From the NCBI GenBank assembly GCA_946482585.1, contig CAMLSI010000047.1, positions 1-16,613 on the forward strand: a DNA stretch of 16,613 nt, read 5' to 3'. The number at the start of each line of letters is the position of its first letter. Position 1 is the first letter of the stretch. A program made the translations under genes and the position numbers. The notes under the pieces were generated by a model. The model did not search any database and was not told the origin of the DNA. It saw nothing but the letters and a program-made list of their open reading frames with translations. Shown here piece after piece: positions 1 to 5,686 of the stretch. The DNA is from an uncultured Lysobacteraceae bacterium (GTDB taxonomy: Bacteria; Pseudomonadota; Gammaproteobacteria; Xanthomonadales; Rhodanobacteraceae).

Positions 1-88
1 CGATGCCGAGCCGGCGGCAGGTGCGGATCACGCGGCAGGCGATTTCGCCGCGATTCGCTATGAGTACCTTCGAAAACAGTCCTTGCAT
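1..88 (-). CDS. liuD: Biotin carboxylase subunit of an acyl-CoA carboxylase, N-terminal fragment (probably methylcrotonyl-CoA carboxylase alpha subunit)
   Basis: Only the first 29 codons are inside the window; the gene continues past its left edge. It reads from an ATG at 88 as MQGLFSKVLIANRGEIACRV and onward. The KVLIANRGEIA segment followed by a CRV/IRT helix is the classic first strand and glycine turn of the biotin carboxylase N-domain shared by AccC, PccA, PycA and MccA/LiuD. Such subunits carboxylate biotin with ATP and bicarbonate in the cytoplasm. The fragment alone cannot separate these paralogues. The nearby liuC on the same strand favours the methylcrotonyl-CoA carboxylase alpha subunit, which acts one step before LiuC in leucine breakdown. 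It starts 62 bases after the VOC gene stop, so co-transcription is likely. The ribosome binding site is weak (GGAA about 8 bases upstream). The family call is firm; the exact substrate is inferred from context. Confidence 0.75.
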   Translation of the reverse strand, partial: MQGLFSKVLIANRGEIACRVIRTCRRLGI

Positions 89-150
89 CGTTCGCGTTCC
101 GTGGTTGAGCCGTTGCGTCAGGGCGGACGGCGCGGTCGGGAGTGTCCGGA

Positions 151-543
151 TCAGGCCGGTGCGTGACAGACGGCTTCGATGTTGTGGCCGTCGGGATCGA
201 TCACGAAGGCGCCGTAGTAGTTCGGGTGATACGTCGTGCGCAGGCCCGGCGGGCCGTTGTCCTTCGCGCCGGCCGCGATGGCCGCGGCGTAGAACGCGTC
301 GACCGCGGCGCGGTCGTTCGCGACGAACGCGAGGTGCAGCCCGTTGCGCGTCGGGTCGCCGCCGGTGCCGATCCAGAAATCCGGCTTGCGGTCCTTGCCG
401 AAGCCGGCATGACGCGAGCCGTTGCCGGTCATCGCCGGCGTGACTTCCATGACGAGGCCATAGCCGAGCGGTGCGAGCACCTGCGTGTAGAAGTTCAGGC
501 TGCGGTCGTAATCGGCAACCTTGAAACCGAGATGGTCGATCAT
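151..543 (-). CDS. VOC family protein (glyoxalase/bleomycin resistance fold)
   Basis: A 130-residue single-unit vicinal oxygen chelate protein. Two beta-alpha-beta-beta-beta modules can be followed: the first opens with IDHLGFKV and then a helix with SLNFYTQVLAPLGY (about residues 15-28), the second opens with LHLAFVA (69-75) and closes with DPDGHNIEAV (116-125). Likely metal ligands are H4, H70 and E123, all in the usual positions of the fold. The family includes glyoxalase I, methylmalonyl-CoA epimerase, ring-cleavage dioxygenases and antibiotic-binding proteins, and this sequence does not say which reaction is run. It lies between liuC and the carboxylase gene on the same strand, which hints at a link to CoA-thioester metabolism, but that is inference. 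The ATG at 543 is preceded by GGAG at good spacing. Its first four bases overlap the stop of the small DUF559-like frame upstream. Confidence 0.85.
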   Translation of the reverse strand: MIDHLGFKVADYDRSLNFYTQVLAPLGYGLVMEVTPAMTGNGSRHAGFGKDRKPDFWIGTGGDPTRNGLHLAFVANDRAAVDAFYAAAIAAGAKDNGPPGLRTTYHPNYYGAFVIDPDGHNIEAVCHAPA

Positions 544-725
544 TTCAGGGGCTCCTTGATCGGGTTGGCGCCGTCGGCCGACGGCGCTGCAGGCGGCGCG
601 TCGAAGCTCCGTACGGGCACGGATCCTTCGTCGCGGCGTATTTCGGTATTCCAGAAACGCAGCGCCGCATAGCCCTGCTGTCGCCGGTGAGCGTCGCGTG
701 CGCTACGCCGGCGCATCGCCGGCAA
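540..725 (-). pseudogene. Fossil of the C-terminal end of a DUF559 (endonuclease-like) protein
   Basis: This 61-codon open stretch begins directly after the liuC stop codon and in the same frame (TTG at 725). Residues 11-29 read DAHRRQQGYAALRFWNTEI, which resembles the signature near the end of DUF559 proteins: an Arg-rich helix, then GY..LRFWN.E(I/V). DUF559 proteins are very-short-patch-repair-like PD-(D/E)xK nuclease-fold proteins of about 110-130 residues. Everything N-terminal to the helix is missing, and after TEI the sequence drifts into a Pro/Ala-rich tail that ends on the start codon of the VOC gene. I read it as a decayed gene end rather than an expressed peptide. The motif match is by eye and short, so chance resemblance remains possible. 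The 182-base stretch holds no other gene. Confidence 0.45.
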
Positions 726-1520
726 TCAGCGCTCACGCGCCCAGTCCGGCGCGCGCTTGTCGAGGAATGCGCCGAGGCCGTGCTGGCCTTCGGCAGACAC
801 GCGCAGGCGGGCGATCAGCGCCGCGTTGCCGGCATCGAGCTCGTGCTGGTTCGCGGCCGTCATGCCGGCCATCGCGAGCGCGAGCCGCTTCGCCTCCGCC
901 TGCGCGAGCGGGCCGCCTTTGCCGAGCCAGTGCAGGCTCCGTTCGACGGCGGCGTCGAGTTCGCTGGCGGCGACCGTGTCGTGCAGCAGGTGGATGCGGC
1001 GTGCTTCGGCCGCGTCGAAGACTTCGCCCGTGACGAACAGCCGACGCGCCTGGCGCGCGCCGATTGCGGCGATGACGTAGGGCGAGATCACGGCAGGGAC
1101 GAGGCCGAGCTTCACTTCCGACAGCGAGAATTTCGCGCCGTCGACGCCGATCGCGACATCGCAGCAGGCGACCAGGCCGACACCGCCGCCGTAGGCCGCG
1201 CCGTTCACGCGTGCGATCGTCGGCTTGGACAGGTAGTTCAGCGTGCGCATCAGCGCGGCGAGTTTCAGCGAATCGGCGAGATTGTCGGCTTCGCTGGCCG
1301 TGGCCATCGAGCGCATCCAGTTGAGGTCGGCGCCGGCCGAGAACGACGCGCCTTCGCCGGTGAGCACGACCGCGCGCACGGCCGCATCGGCATCCAGCGT
1401 CTGCAGCGTGGTCGTCAGTTCGGCAATGAGCTGTTCGTCGAAGGCGTTGTGCACGCCGGGACGAGCGAGTCGCACCTCGGCGACGGCGCCGCGGATGGTC
1501 AGCGCAACGGATGCGGTCAT
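726..1520 (-). CDS. liuC: Methylglutaconyl-CoA hydratase (enoyl-CoA hydratase/isomerase family)
   Basis: A 264-residue crotonase-fold enzyme, full length for the family. LiuC hydrates 3-methylglutaconyl-CoA to HMG-CoA in leucine degradation, in the cytoplasm, just after methylcrotonyl-CoA carboxylase. Visible motifs are the first oxyanion-hole segment FSAGADLNWM (60-69), typical of LiuC rather than general FadB/PaaF types, the second oxyanion segment AAYGGGVGLVACCDVAIG (108-125), and FSLSEVKLGLVPAVISPYV (131-149). E135 in the last lines up with the second catalytic Glu of crotonase; the first Glu position is Gly, as in Pseudomonas LiuC from memory. The ATG at 1520 follows a strong GGAGGGAGGG ribosome binding site. 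It is the first gene of a leftward unit with the VOC gene and the carboxylase subunit; no liuA or liuB lies upstream, where feo genes run the other way. A related hydratase role cannot be fully excluded. Confidence 0.86.
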   Translation of the reverse strand: MTASVALTIRGAVAEVRLARPGVHNAFDEQLIAELTTTLQTLDADAAVRAVVLTGEGASFSAGADLNWMRSMATASEADNLADSLKLAALMRTLNYLSKPTIARVNGAAYGGGVGLVACCDVAIGVDGAKFSLSEVKLGLVPAVISPYVIAAIGARQARRLFVTGEVFDAAEARRIHLLHDTVAASELDAAVERSLHWLGKGGPLAQAEAKRLALAMAGMTAANQHELDAGNAALIARLRVSAEGQHGLGAFLDKRAPDWARER

Positions 1521-1650
1521 TGGGTCCCTCCCTCCGGAAATGCCGATGATAGCGGGGCGGGGAGGGCGAATGTCCGGATAACCGCGTGCCGGAGAACGAA
1601 CGGGAGCGTAGGTGGAGCGCTGCCTGCTATCCCCTCATGGCGCACTCGGG

Positions 1651-1656
1651 TACAAT
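1651..1656 (+). promoter_or_regulatory. Candidate -10 element for feoA
   Basis: TACAAT matches five of six bases of the sigma-70 -10 consensus and would place a transcription start near 1663, about 27 bases before the feoA start codon. No good -35 hexamer is visible at 16-18 bases upstream, so an activator or a weak promoter is implied if it is used. The 169 bases between liuC and feoA must hold promoters for both directions. Confidence 0.3.
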
Positions 1657-1660
1657 CGCG

Positions 1661-1675
1661 AACCATTCTTATTCA
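1661..1675 (-). promoter_or_regulatory. Fur-like operator upstream of feoA
   Basis: On the minus strand this reads TGAATAAGAATGGTT. Its core AATAAGAATGGTT agrees at 11 of 13 positions with AATGAGAATGATT-type Fur boxes. It is an AT-rich island in very GC-rich sequence, begins 5 bases downstream of the candidate -10, and precedes a ferrous-iron uptake operon, where iron-dependent repression by Fur is the usual control. The second half-site is poor, so this is a suggestion, not an identification. Confidence 0.28.
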
Positions 1676-1689
1676 GTGCCTATCTGCCT

Positions 1690-1938
1690 GTGCGACTTTC
1701 CGAACTGCTTCCGGGCAACACGGCCGTCGTGCGCGAGGTCGAGGATGTCGGCAGTGCCGATCCGATCGCCCGGCGCCTGCGGGACCTCGGCTTCGTCGCC
1801 GGCGAACCGGTCAAGCTCGTCGCGCAGGGACCGGTAGGGGCCGATCCGTTGCTGGTGCAGATCGGCTTCACGCGATTCGCGCTGCGTCGCAGCGAGGCGG
1901 CGCGGGTGCGGCTGCAGGCCGCCGGAGCGAATCCATGA
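1690..1938 (+). CDS. feoA: Ferrous iron transport protein A (FeoA)
   Basis: An 82-residue cytoplasmic SH3-like protein that assists FeoB in ferrous iron uptake. Family features are the opening RLSELLPGNTAVV (2-14), the segment DPIARRLRDLGFVAGEPVKLV (24-44) in which LxxLGF..G is the hallmark of the fold, and the closing strands LVQIGFTRFALRR (55-67) before a final V-R-L strand. I chose the GTG at 1690 because it starts exactly where FeoA family proteins start. The upstream in-frame GTG at 1612 would add 26 residues unlike the family and lies before the candidate promoter. No clear Shine-Dalgarno sequence precedes the GTG. The stop TGA overlaps the feoB ATG by 4 bases (ATGA), indicating translational coupling. 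Confidence 0.9.
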   Translation: MRLSELLPGNTAVVREVEDVGSADPIARRLRDLGFVAGEPVKLVAQGPVGADPLLVQIGFTRFALRRSEAARVRLQAAGANP

Positions 1939-3776
1939 GCACGGCAGAGGCCGCGTTGCGCGTCGCGCTCGTCGGCAATCCGAACTGCGGCAAGACCGCG
2001 CTGTTCAACCTGCTGACCGGCAGCCGGCAGAAGGTGGCGAACTACGCCGGCGTCACTGTCGAGCGCAAGCAGGGACGCTATACCGCGCCGTCGGGGCGTG
2101 TGGTCGATCTGCTCGATCTGCCCGGCGCGTACAGTCTCGACGCGGCGAGTCCCGACGAAGCGATCACGCGCGATGTCTGTCTGGGCATCGCGGCCGGCGA
2201 GACGCGCCCGGATCTGCTGGTCTGCGTCGCCGACGCGACGAACCTGCGCCTGCATCTGCGCTTCGTGCTCGAAGTGCGCCGGCTCGGCCTGCCGGTCGTG
2301 CTGGCGCTGAACATGATGGATGCGGCCGCGCGTCGCGGCATCCGCATCGACATCGCCGCGCTCGAACGCGAACTCGGCATTCCGGTCATCGAGACCGTGG
2401 CCGTGCGGCGCTCCGGTGCGGCGTCGCTCGTGGAACGGCTCGATGCGGTGGTGCCGCGGCCTGCGGTCCTCGGCGCGGCCGACGACGATCTGCATGCGGA
2501 AGTGCGCCGGCTGCTCGCGGCGGCCGTGAGCATGCCGTCGCGAACCGCGGCGACGGACGACGCGATCGATCGCGTCGCGCTGCATCCGGTCTGGGGGCTC
2601 GTGCTGCTGGCCGGGCTGATGTTCCTGATCTTCCAGAGCGTGTTCTCGTGGGCCGAGCCGCTGATGGAAGGCATCGAGAACGGCATCAAGGCACTCGGCG
2701 GCTGGAGCGTGTCGACGTTGCCCGAAGGCCCGTTGCGCAGCCTGCTCAACGACGGCGTGTTCGCGGGCATCGGCAGCGTGCTCGTGTTCCTGCCGCAGAT
2801 CCTGATCCTGTTCCTGTTCATCCTCGCGCTCGAGGAGTCGGGCTATCTGCCGCGCGCGGCATTCCTGCTCGACCGGCTCATGTTCAAGGCGGGTCTGAGC
2901 GGCCGCTCGTTCATTCCGCTGCTGTCGAGCTTCGCCTGCGCGATTCCCGGCATCATGGCGACGCGCAGCATCCAGGATCCGCGCGACCGCCTGACCACGA
3001 TCATGGTCGCGCCGCTGATGACCTGCTCGGCGCGGCTGCCGGTCTACACCTTGCTGATCGCGGCGTTCATCCCGCAGCGCACGGTGGCCGGGATCTTCAA
3101 CCTGCAGGGCGTCGTGCTGTTCGCGCTCTACGTGGCCGGCATCGTCAGCGCACTCGCGGTCGCGTTCGTGATGAAGCGCCTGCGCCGCGATCGCAGCGAA
3201 CATGCGCTGCTGCTCGAACTGCCGTCGTATCGCTGGCCGCATCCGCGCGATCTGGCGATCGGGCTCTGGGAACGCGCGTGGATCTTTCTCAAGCGCGTCG
3301 GCGGCATCATCCTCGCGCTGACGATACTGCTGTGGTTCCTGTCGAGTTTCCCGGCGCCGCCCGAAGGTGCGACCGGACCCGCGATCGACTACAGCTTCGC
3401 CGGCCGCATCGGCCGCTGGCTCGAGGTCGTGTTCGCACCGATCGGCTTCAACTGGCAGATCTGCATCGCGCTGATTCCGGGCATGGCCGCGCGCGAAGTC
3501 GCCGTGTCCGCGCTCGGCACCGTGTATGCGCTGTCGGGATCGGACGACACCATCGCCGCCGAACTCGGCCCGCTGATCGCGACGCAATGGCCGCTGGCGA
3601 CGGCGCTGTCGCTGCTGGTCTGGTTCATCTTCGCGCCGCAGTGCCTCTCGACGCTCGCCGTGATCCGGCGCGAAACCAATTCCTGGCGCAACGTCTGGAT
3701 CGCGGCCGGCTACCTGTTCGCGCTGGCGTACGTCGCGTCGTTCCTCACCTTCCAGATCACGAAGGCGCTGAGTTGA
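1935..3776 (+). CDS. feoB: Ferrous iron transporter FeoB (GTPase-coupled inner-membrane permease)
   Basis: A 613-residue FeoB, shorter than the 773-residue E. coli protein but near the length of Xanthomonas-type FeoB. The N-terminal G domain shows G1 GNPNCGKT (14-21), the switch I Thr (T41 in NYAGVTVE), G3 DLPG (61-64) and G4 NMMD (126-129). A linker leads at about residue 215 into a polytopic membrane region with two gate-type segments, including ALEESGYLPRAAFLLDR, then FACAIPGIMATRSI, TCSARLPVYTLLIAAFIPQR and MAAREVAVSALGTVYALSG, all hallmarks of the FeoB pore. It imports Fe2+ across the inner membrane. The start at 1935 overlaps the feoA stop. The open frame runs upstream to 687, but that extension lies antisense to liuC and is not FeoB-like. 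The next gene begins one base after the stop. Confidence 0.95.
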   Translation: MSTAEAALRVALVGNPNCGKTALFNLLTGSRQKVANYAGVTVERKQGRYTAPSGRVVDLLDLPGAYSLDAASPDEAITRDVCLGIAAGETRPDLLVCVADATNLRLHLRFVLEVRRLGLPVVLALNMMDAAARRGIRIDIAALERELGIPVIETVAVRRSGAASLVERLDAVVPRPAVLGAADDDLHAEVRRLLAAAVSMPSRTAATDDAIDRVALHPVWGLVLLAGLMFLIFQSVFSWAEPLMEGIENGIKALGGWSVSTLPEGPLRSLLNDGVFAGIGSVLVFLPQILILFLFILALEESGYLPRAAFLLDRLMFKAGLSGRSFIPLLSSFACAIPGIMATRSIQDPRDRLTTIMVAPLMTCSARLPVYTLLIAAFIPQRTVAGIFNLQGVVLFALYVAGIVSALAVAFVMKRLRRDRSEHALLLELPSYRWPHPRDLAIGLWERAWIFLKRVGGIILALTILLWFLSSFPAPPEGATGPAIDYSFAGRIGRWLEVVFAPIGFNWQICIALIPGMAAREVAVSALGTVYALSGSDDTIAAELGPLIATQWPLATALSLLVWFIFAPQCLSTLAVIRRETNSWRNVWIAAGYLFALAYVASFLTFQITKALS

Positions 3777-3777
3777 G

Positions 3778-4095
3778 ATGAACGCCTCGCTCGCCCTGCA
3801 GTACGCCGTCGTCGCCGTGATCGTCGCGTTCGCCGCGACCAGCGTGTTGCGCAAATACCTGCCGTCGGTCTGGGGCAGGGCGCTCGCGCGTCTCGCCGAT
3901 GCGCTCGAATCGTCACGCGCCCCCGCCTTCTCGCGAAAACTCGGCGCGCGACTGCGCGCACGCATACCGGCCAGCGTCGGCGGCGGTTGCGCCAGCACCG
4001 GCAGTTGCAGCAGTTGCGGCGCGTGCGCGGCCGCACCCGAGGCCGCGCCGGCGACGATGACGCTGGCGGAGCCCAAGCCGCTGCGGCGCGCCTAG
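3778..4095 (+). CDS. FeoB-associated Cys-rich membrane protein (DUF6587-like)
   Basis: A 105-residue protein with one N-terminal transmembrane helix (about residues 6-24, LALQYAVVAVIVAFAATSV), a basic amphipathic middle rich in Arg and Ala, and a Cys cluster C71-x5-C77-x2-C80-x2-C83. Small one-TM, Cys-rich proteins directly after feoB are common in proteobacteria and Firmicutes (FeoB-associated Cys-rich proteins, DUF6587 in Xanthomonas relatives). They are thought to stand in for FeoC, possibly by binding iron or an Fe-S cluster, though the role is not proved. The start ATG follows the feoB stop after a single base, so it is almost certainly in the same transcript. No winged-helix FeoC is present nearby. 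The naming of the family is from memory of its pattern; the Cys motif and topology are read directly. Confidence 0.78.
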   Translation: MNASLALQYAVVAVIVAFAATSVLRKYLPSVWGRALARLADALESSRAPAFSRKLGARLRARIPASVGGGCASTGSCSSCGACAAAPEAAPATMTLAEPKPLRRA

Positions 4096-4119
4096 CGTCG
4101 GGCCGGCAGACGCTGCGCG

Positions 4120-4626
4120 ATGACCGCGACGGCAGCATCCTGGCAGCACGAGCCGTTCGGCGACGGTGTGCCGCTGCCGTTCGCGGCGGCCTATTCGGCG
4201 GCAGAGTTCGCGCGTATCGCCGAGGGCTTCGTACCCGCGCAGATGGAAGACAAGTGGTTCATCTTCCACGAAGCGCCGCATCTGTTCCTGCATCGGAGCT
4301 GGACCGGCCTGCCGGTCTACCGCCTGAGGCTGGAGCCGCGCGAGGAAGGTGTCGTCGTCGTCGAAGCGCTCTGGTCGAATGCGCTCGCGACCGACGACGC
4401 GGCGGCGCGGGAGTACGAGGCACGCCTGCTCGATTTCCTCGTGGCGGTGCTGCTGCTGGGTCAGCGCAAACCGTTCCCGCGGCCTTCCGGTGTCGACGAA
4501 TCCGCACCGGGCGTGTTCCAGCATCACGTGGCGGGTACCGGCCATGCGGAAATCGTGGTCGATGCGAACGCCGGCAAGCCCGGACCCATCGCCGCGGCGA
4601 AGAAACCGTGGTGGCGTTTCTGGTGA
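4120..4626 (+). CDS. Conserved uncharacterised protein with a MEDKWF..HRSWTG core
   Basis: A 168-residue soluble protein with no signal peptide or membrane helix. The striking part is residues 40-65: QMEDKWFIF, then an aromatic/His stretch, then HRSWTGLPVYRL. I recall this MEDKWF...HRSWTG pattern from hypothetical proteins in many bacteria, but I know no function for it. The remainder has a helix around AREYEARLLDFLVAVLLLG (105-123) and ends in a basic aromatic tail, KKPWWRFW. The ATG at 4120 begins 24 bases after the Cys-rich feo gene; the ribosome binding site is weak. Same-strand placement and short spacing suggest read-through from feo, but a role in iron uptake is not shown. The following DUF7079-like gene begins at or just after its stop, so the two are probably a translationally linked pair. 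Confidence 0.7.
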   Translation: MTATAASWQHEPFGDGVPLPFAAAYSAAEFARIAEGFVPAQMEDKWFIFHEAPHLFLHRSWTGLPVYRLRLEPREEGVVVVEALWSNALATDDAAAREYEARLLDFLVAVLLLGQRKPFPRPSGVDESAPGVFQHHVAGTGHAEIVVDANAGKPGPIAAAKKPWWRFW

Positions 4627-4646
4627 CGGCGCCGCGGGCATCGCGC

Positions 4647-5009
4647 ATGAAACATCCCGCCGACGACCTCGACGATCGCAGCCGCCTCTGGGATCAGCTG
4701 CAGTATTTCTGGATGGACACCGATCCCGCGGTGCTGCTTCCGCACGTCGCGCGCGTCTGCGCCGAGTCGAAGTACACGCTCGACGAACTCGAAGCGATCT
4801 TCTGGAACGAAATCCGTCCGGCCGTCGCGTTCAATCTGCGGATACCCACCGCACCGGAATGGGCCGGCTTCGACCTCGAATGGCTCACGGCACGCGTGCT
4901 CGCCAAACACCGCTACGGGCGGCCGCTGCCGTGGACGTGGCTGCATCCGGATTCGCGCGCCTGGTGGAAGAAATTGCGCGAAGTCGTTGCGGCGTTGCGC
5001 GATTCGTAG
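4647..5009 (+). CDS. DUF7079-like protein
   Basis: A 120-residue soluble protein. The order R..LWDQL..FWMDTD (11-26), SKYTLDELEAIFWNEIRPAVAFNL (41-64) and EWAGFDLEWL (71-80) matches what I remember of DUF7079: an Arg/Trp helix, an 'SxYTLDELExI..EV.P' helix and a WAGFD..WL box. No function is known to me for that family. Its relatives are often single small genes near other small unknowns, possibly immunity-like, but nothing here proves that. I took the ATG at 4647. An in-frame GTG at 4623 overlaps the previous stop as GTGA and would add eight residues, giving direct translational coupling; neither start has a clear Shine-Dalgarno sequence. It is followed by 67 bases of non-coding sequence before the membrane protein gene. 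Confidence 0.72.
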   Translation: MKHPADDLDDRSRLWDQLQYFWMDTDPAVLLPHVARVCAESKYTLDELEAIFWNEIRPAVAFNLRIPTAPEWAGFDLEWLTARVLAKHRYGRPLPWTWLHPDSRAWWKKLREVVAALRDS

Positions 5010-5076
5010 TCGATGCATGGCAGTATTCGGCGACGCCGGTGCATCGGGCGGACGGCAGCTCGATGAAAGGGCGAGT

Positions 5077-5634
5077 ATGCGACGGTGGCAGAAACGTGCG
5101 CTTGGCGTGGTGACGCTCGGCGGCGCAGCAACGGGCTTCTTGATGACCGTGACTTCGCTGTCGTCGGCGAAGAACGCCCTCACGCTATCCGTCGGACTGG
5201 TGTTCGCAACGATCTTTGCCTGGGGAGTCTGGTGCGGCATGCACATCCTCGAGGGAGACGAGAACGCCGAGAATGTGGCGATGTGGTACTGGTCGATTCA
5301 GGTGCCGTCGATCGAGTCGCCAATGATCACGTATTCGTTGAGCAGCGGACTCTATGGCGGAGCCAAACTGAAGTTCATACCGTCGATTTCGATCTGGGTC
5401 GACGGTGCCATCGGCAGTTCGTTCCGATTCTGGCTGGGGCAGGCGGCAGCGCCCTGGGTGATCGGCATGAATCTCGCGGCGGCCGCCATCGTTGCCTGGC
5501 TGTTCTACCGTCAGCAGCACGTCCTGGTGCATGCCGGAACTCCCGCTCCGCGGTCGACGCAGGAAAACCCGGAATCCGCCGAGGCGGTGCCGGCAACCCC
5601 CGCCGGCGAAGGTGCGGCGAATTCGTCGTCATGA
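5077..5634 (+). CDS. Unknown small membrane protein of lower GC content
   Basis: A 185-residue protein that I do not recognise. It has a basic start (MRRWQKR) and three likely transmembrane segments at about residues 8-28, 35-57 and 127-144. Between the second and third lies a roughly 65-residue loop rich in Trp, Ser and Ile (MWYWSIQVPSIESP, then KLKFIPSISIWVDG), which could form beta structure on one side of the membrane. A Pro/Ala/Glu-rich polar tail of about 40 residues ends the protein. The ATG at 5077 has a good AAAGGG ribosome binding site eight bases upstream; upstream in-frame starts lack this. Two 60-base lines inside it (5281-5400) are 52% and 53% GC, against 80% in a line of the neighbouring pbpC (5881-5940). 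This suggests a different origin or unusual constraint. It converges with pbpC. Confidence 0.7.
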   Translation: MRRWQKRALGVVTLGGAATGFLMTVTSLSSAKNALTLSVGLVFATIFAWGVWCGMHILEGDENAENVAMWYWSIQVPSIESPMITYSLSSGLYGGAKLKFIPSISIWVDGAIGSSFRFWLGQAAAPWVIGMNLAAAAIVAWLFYRQQHVLVHAGTPAPRSTQENPESAEAVPATPAGEGAANSSS

Positions 5635-5644
5635 TCTGCGCTAC

Positions 5645-5664
5645 CCATCCGACGGGTCGGATGG
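5645..5664. terminator. Bidirectional hairpin between convergent genes
   Basis: CCATCCGACGGGTCGGATGG is a perfect inverted repeat: 8-9 base arms around a loop of 2-4 bases, very GC-rich. It sits in the 52-base gap between the end of the plus-strand membrane gene (5634) and the end of minus-strand pbpC (5687). That position fits a shared transcription terminator. The U-tract is weak on both sides (CATTGGTT on the plus strand), so termination may be inefficient or Rho-assisted. Confidence 0.6.
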
Positions 5665-5686
5665 CATTGGTTCCGCGAGTCGCGGT

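Noticed and set aside
1612..1689. GTG at 1612 as the feoA start
   Set aside because: It would add 26 residues unlike any FeoA and would begin upstream of the candidate -10 element; the GTG at 1690 fits the family's N-terminus exactly.
687..1934. Long N-terminal extension of the feoB frame, 416 codons upstream of the FeoB start
   Set aside because: It is antisense to liuC and overlaps feoA in another frame, has the Arg/Ala-rich composition of a GC shadow frame, and FeoB family proteins start at the MSTAEAALRVALVGNPN position (1935).
1680..4076. 798-codon minus-strand open frame opposite feoAB
   Set aside because: Arg/Gln/Glu-rich shadow of feoA-feoB, whose plus-strand products carry every expected motif.
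4120..5634. A new defence or toxin-antitoxin system in the three unknown genes after feo
   Set aside because: No nuclease, protease, NTPase, DNA-binding or toxin motif is visible in any of the three. Linkage alone does not support such a claim, so they are reported only as unknown genes.
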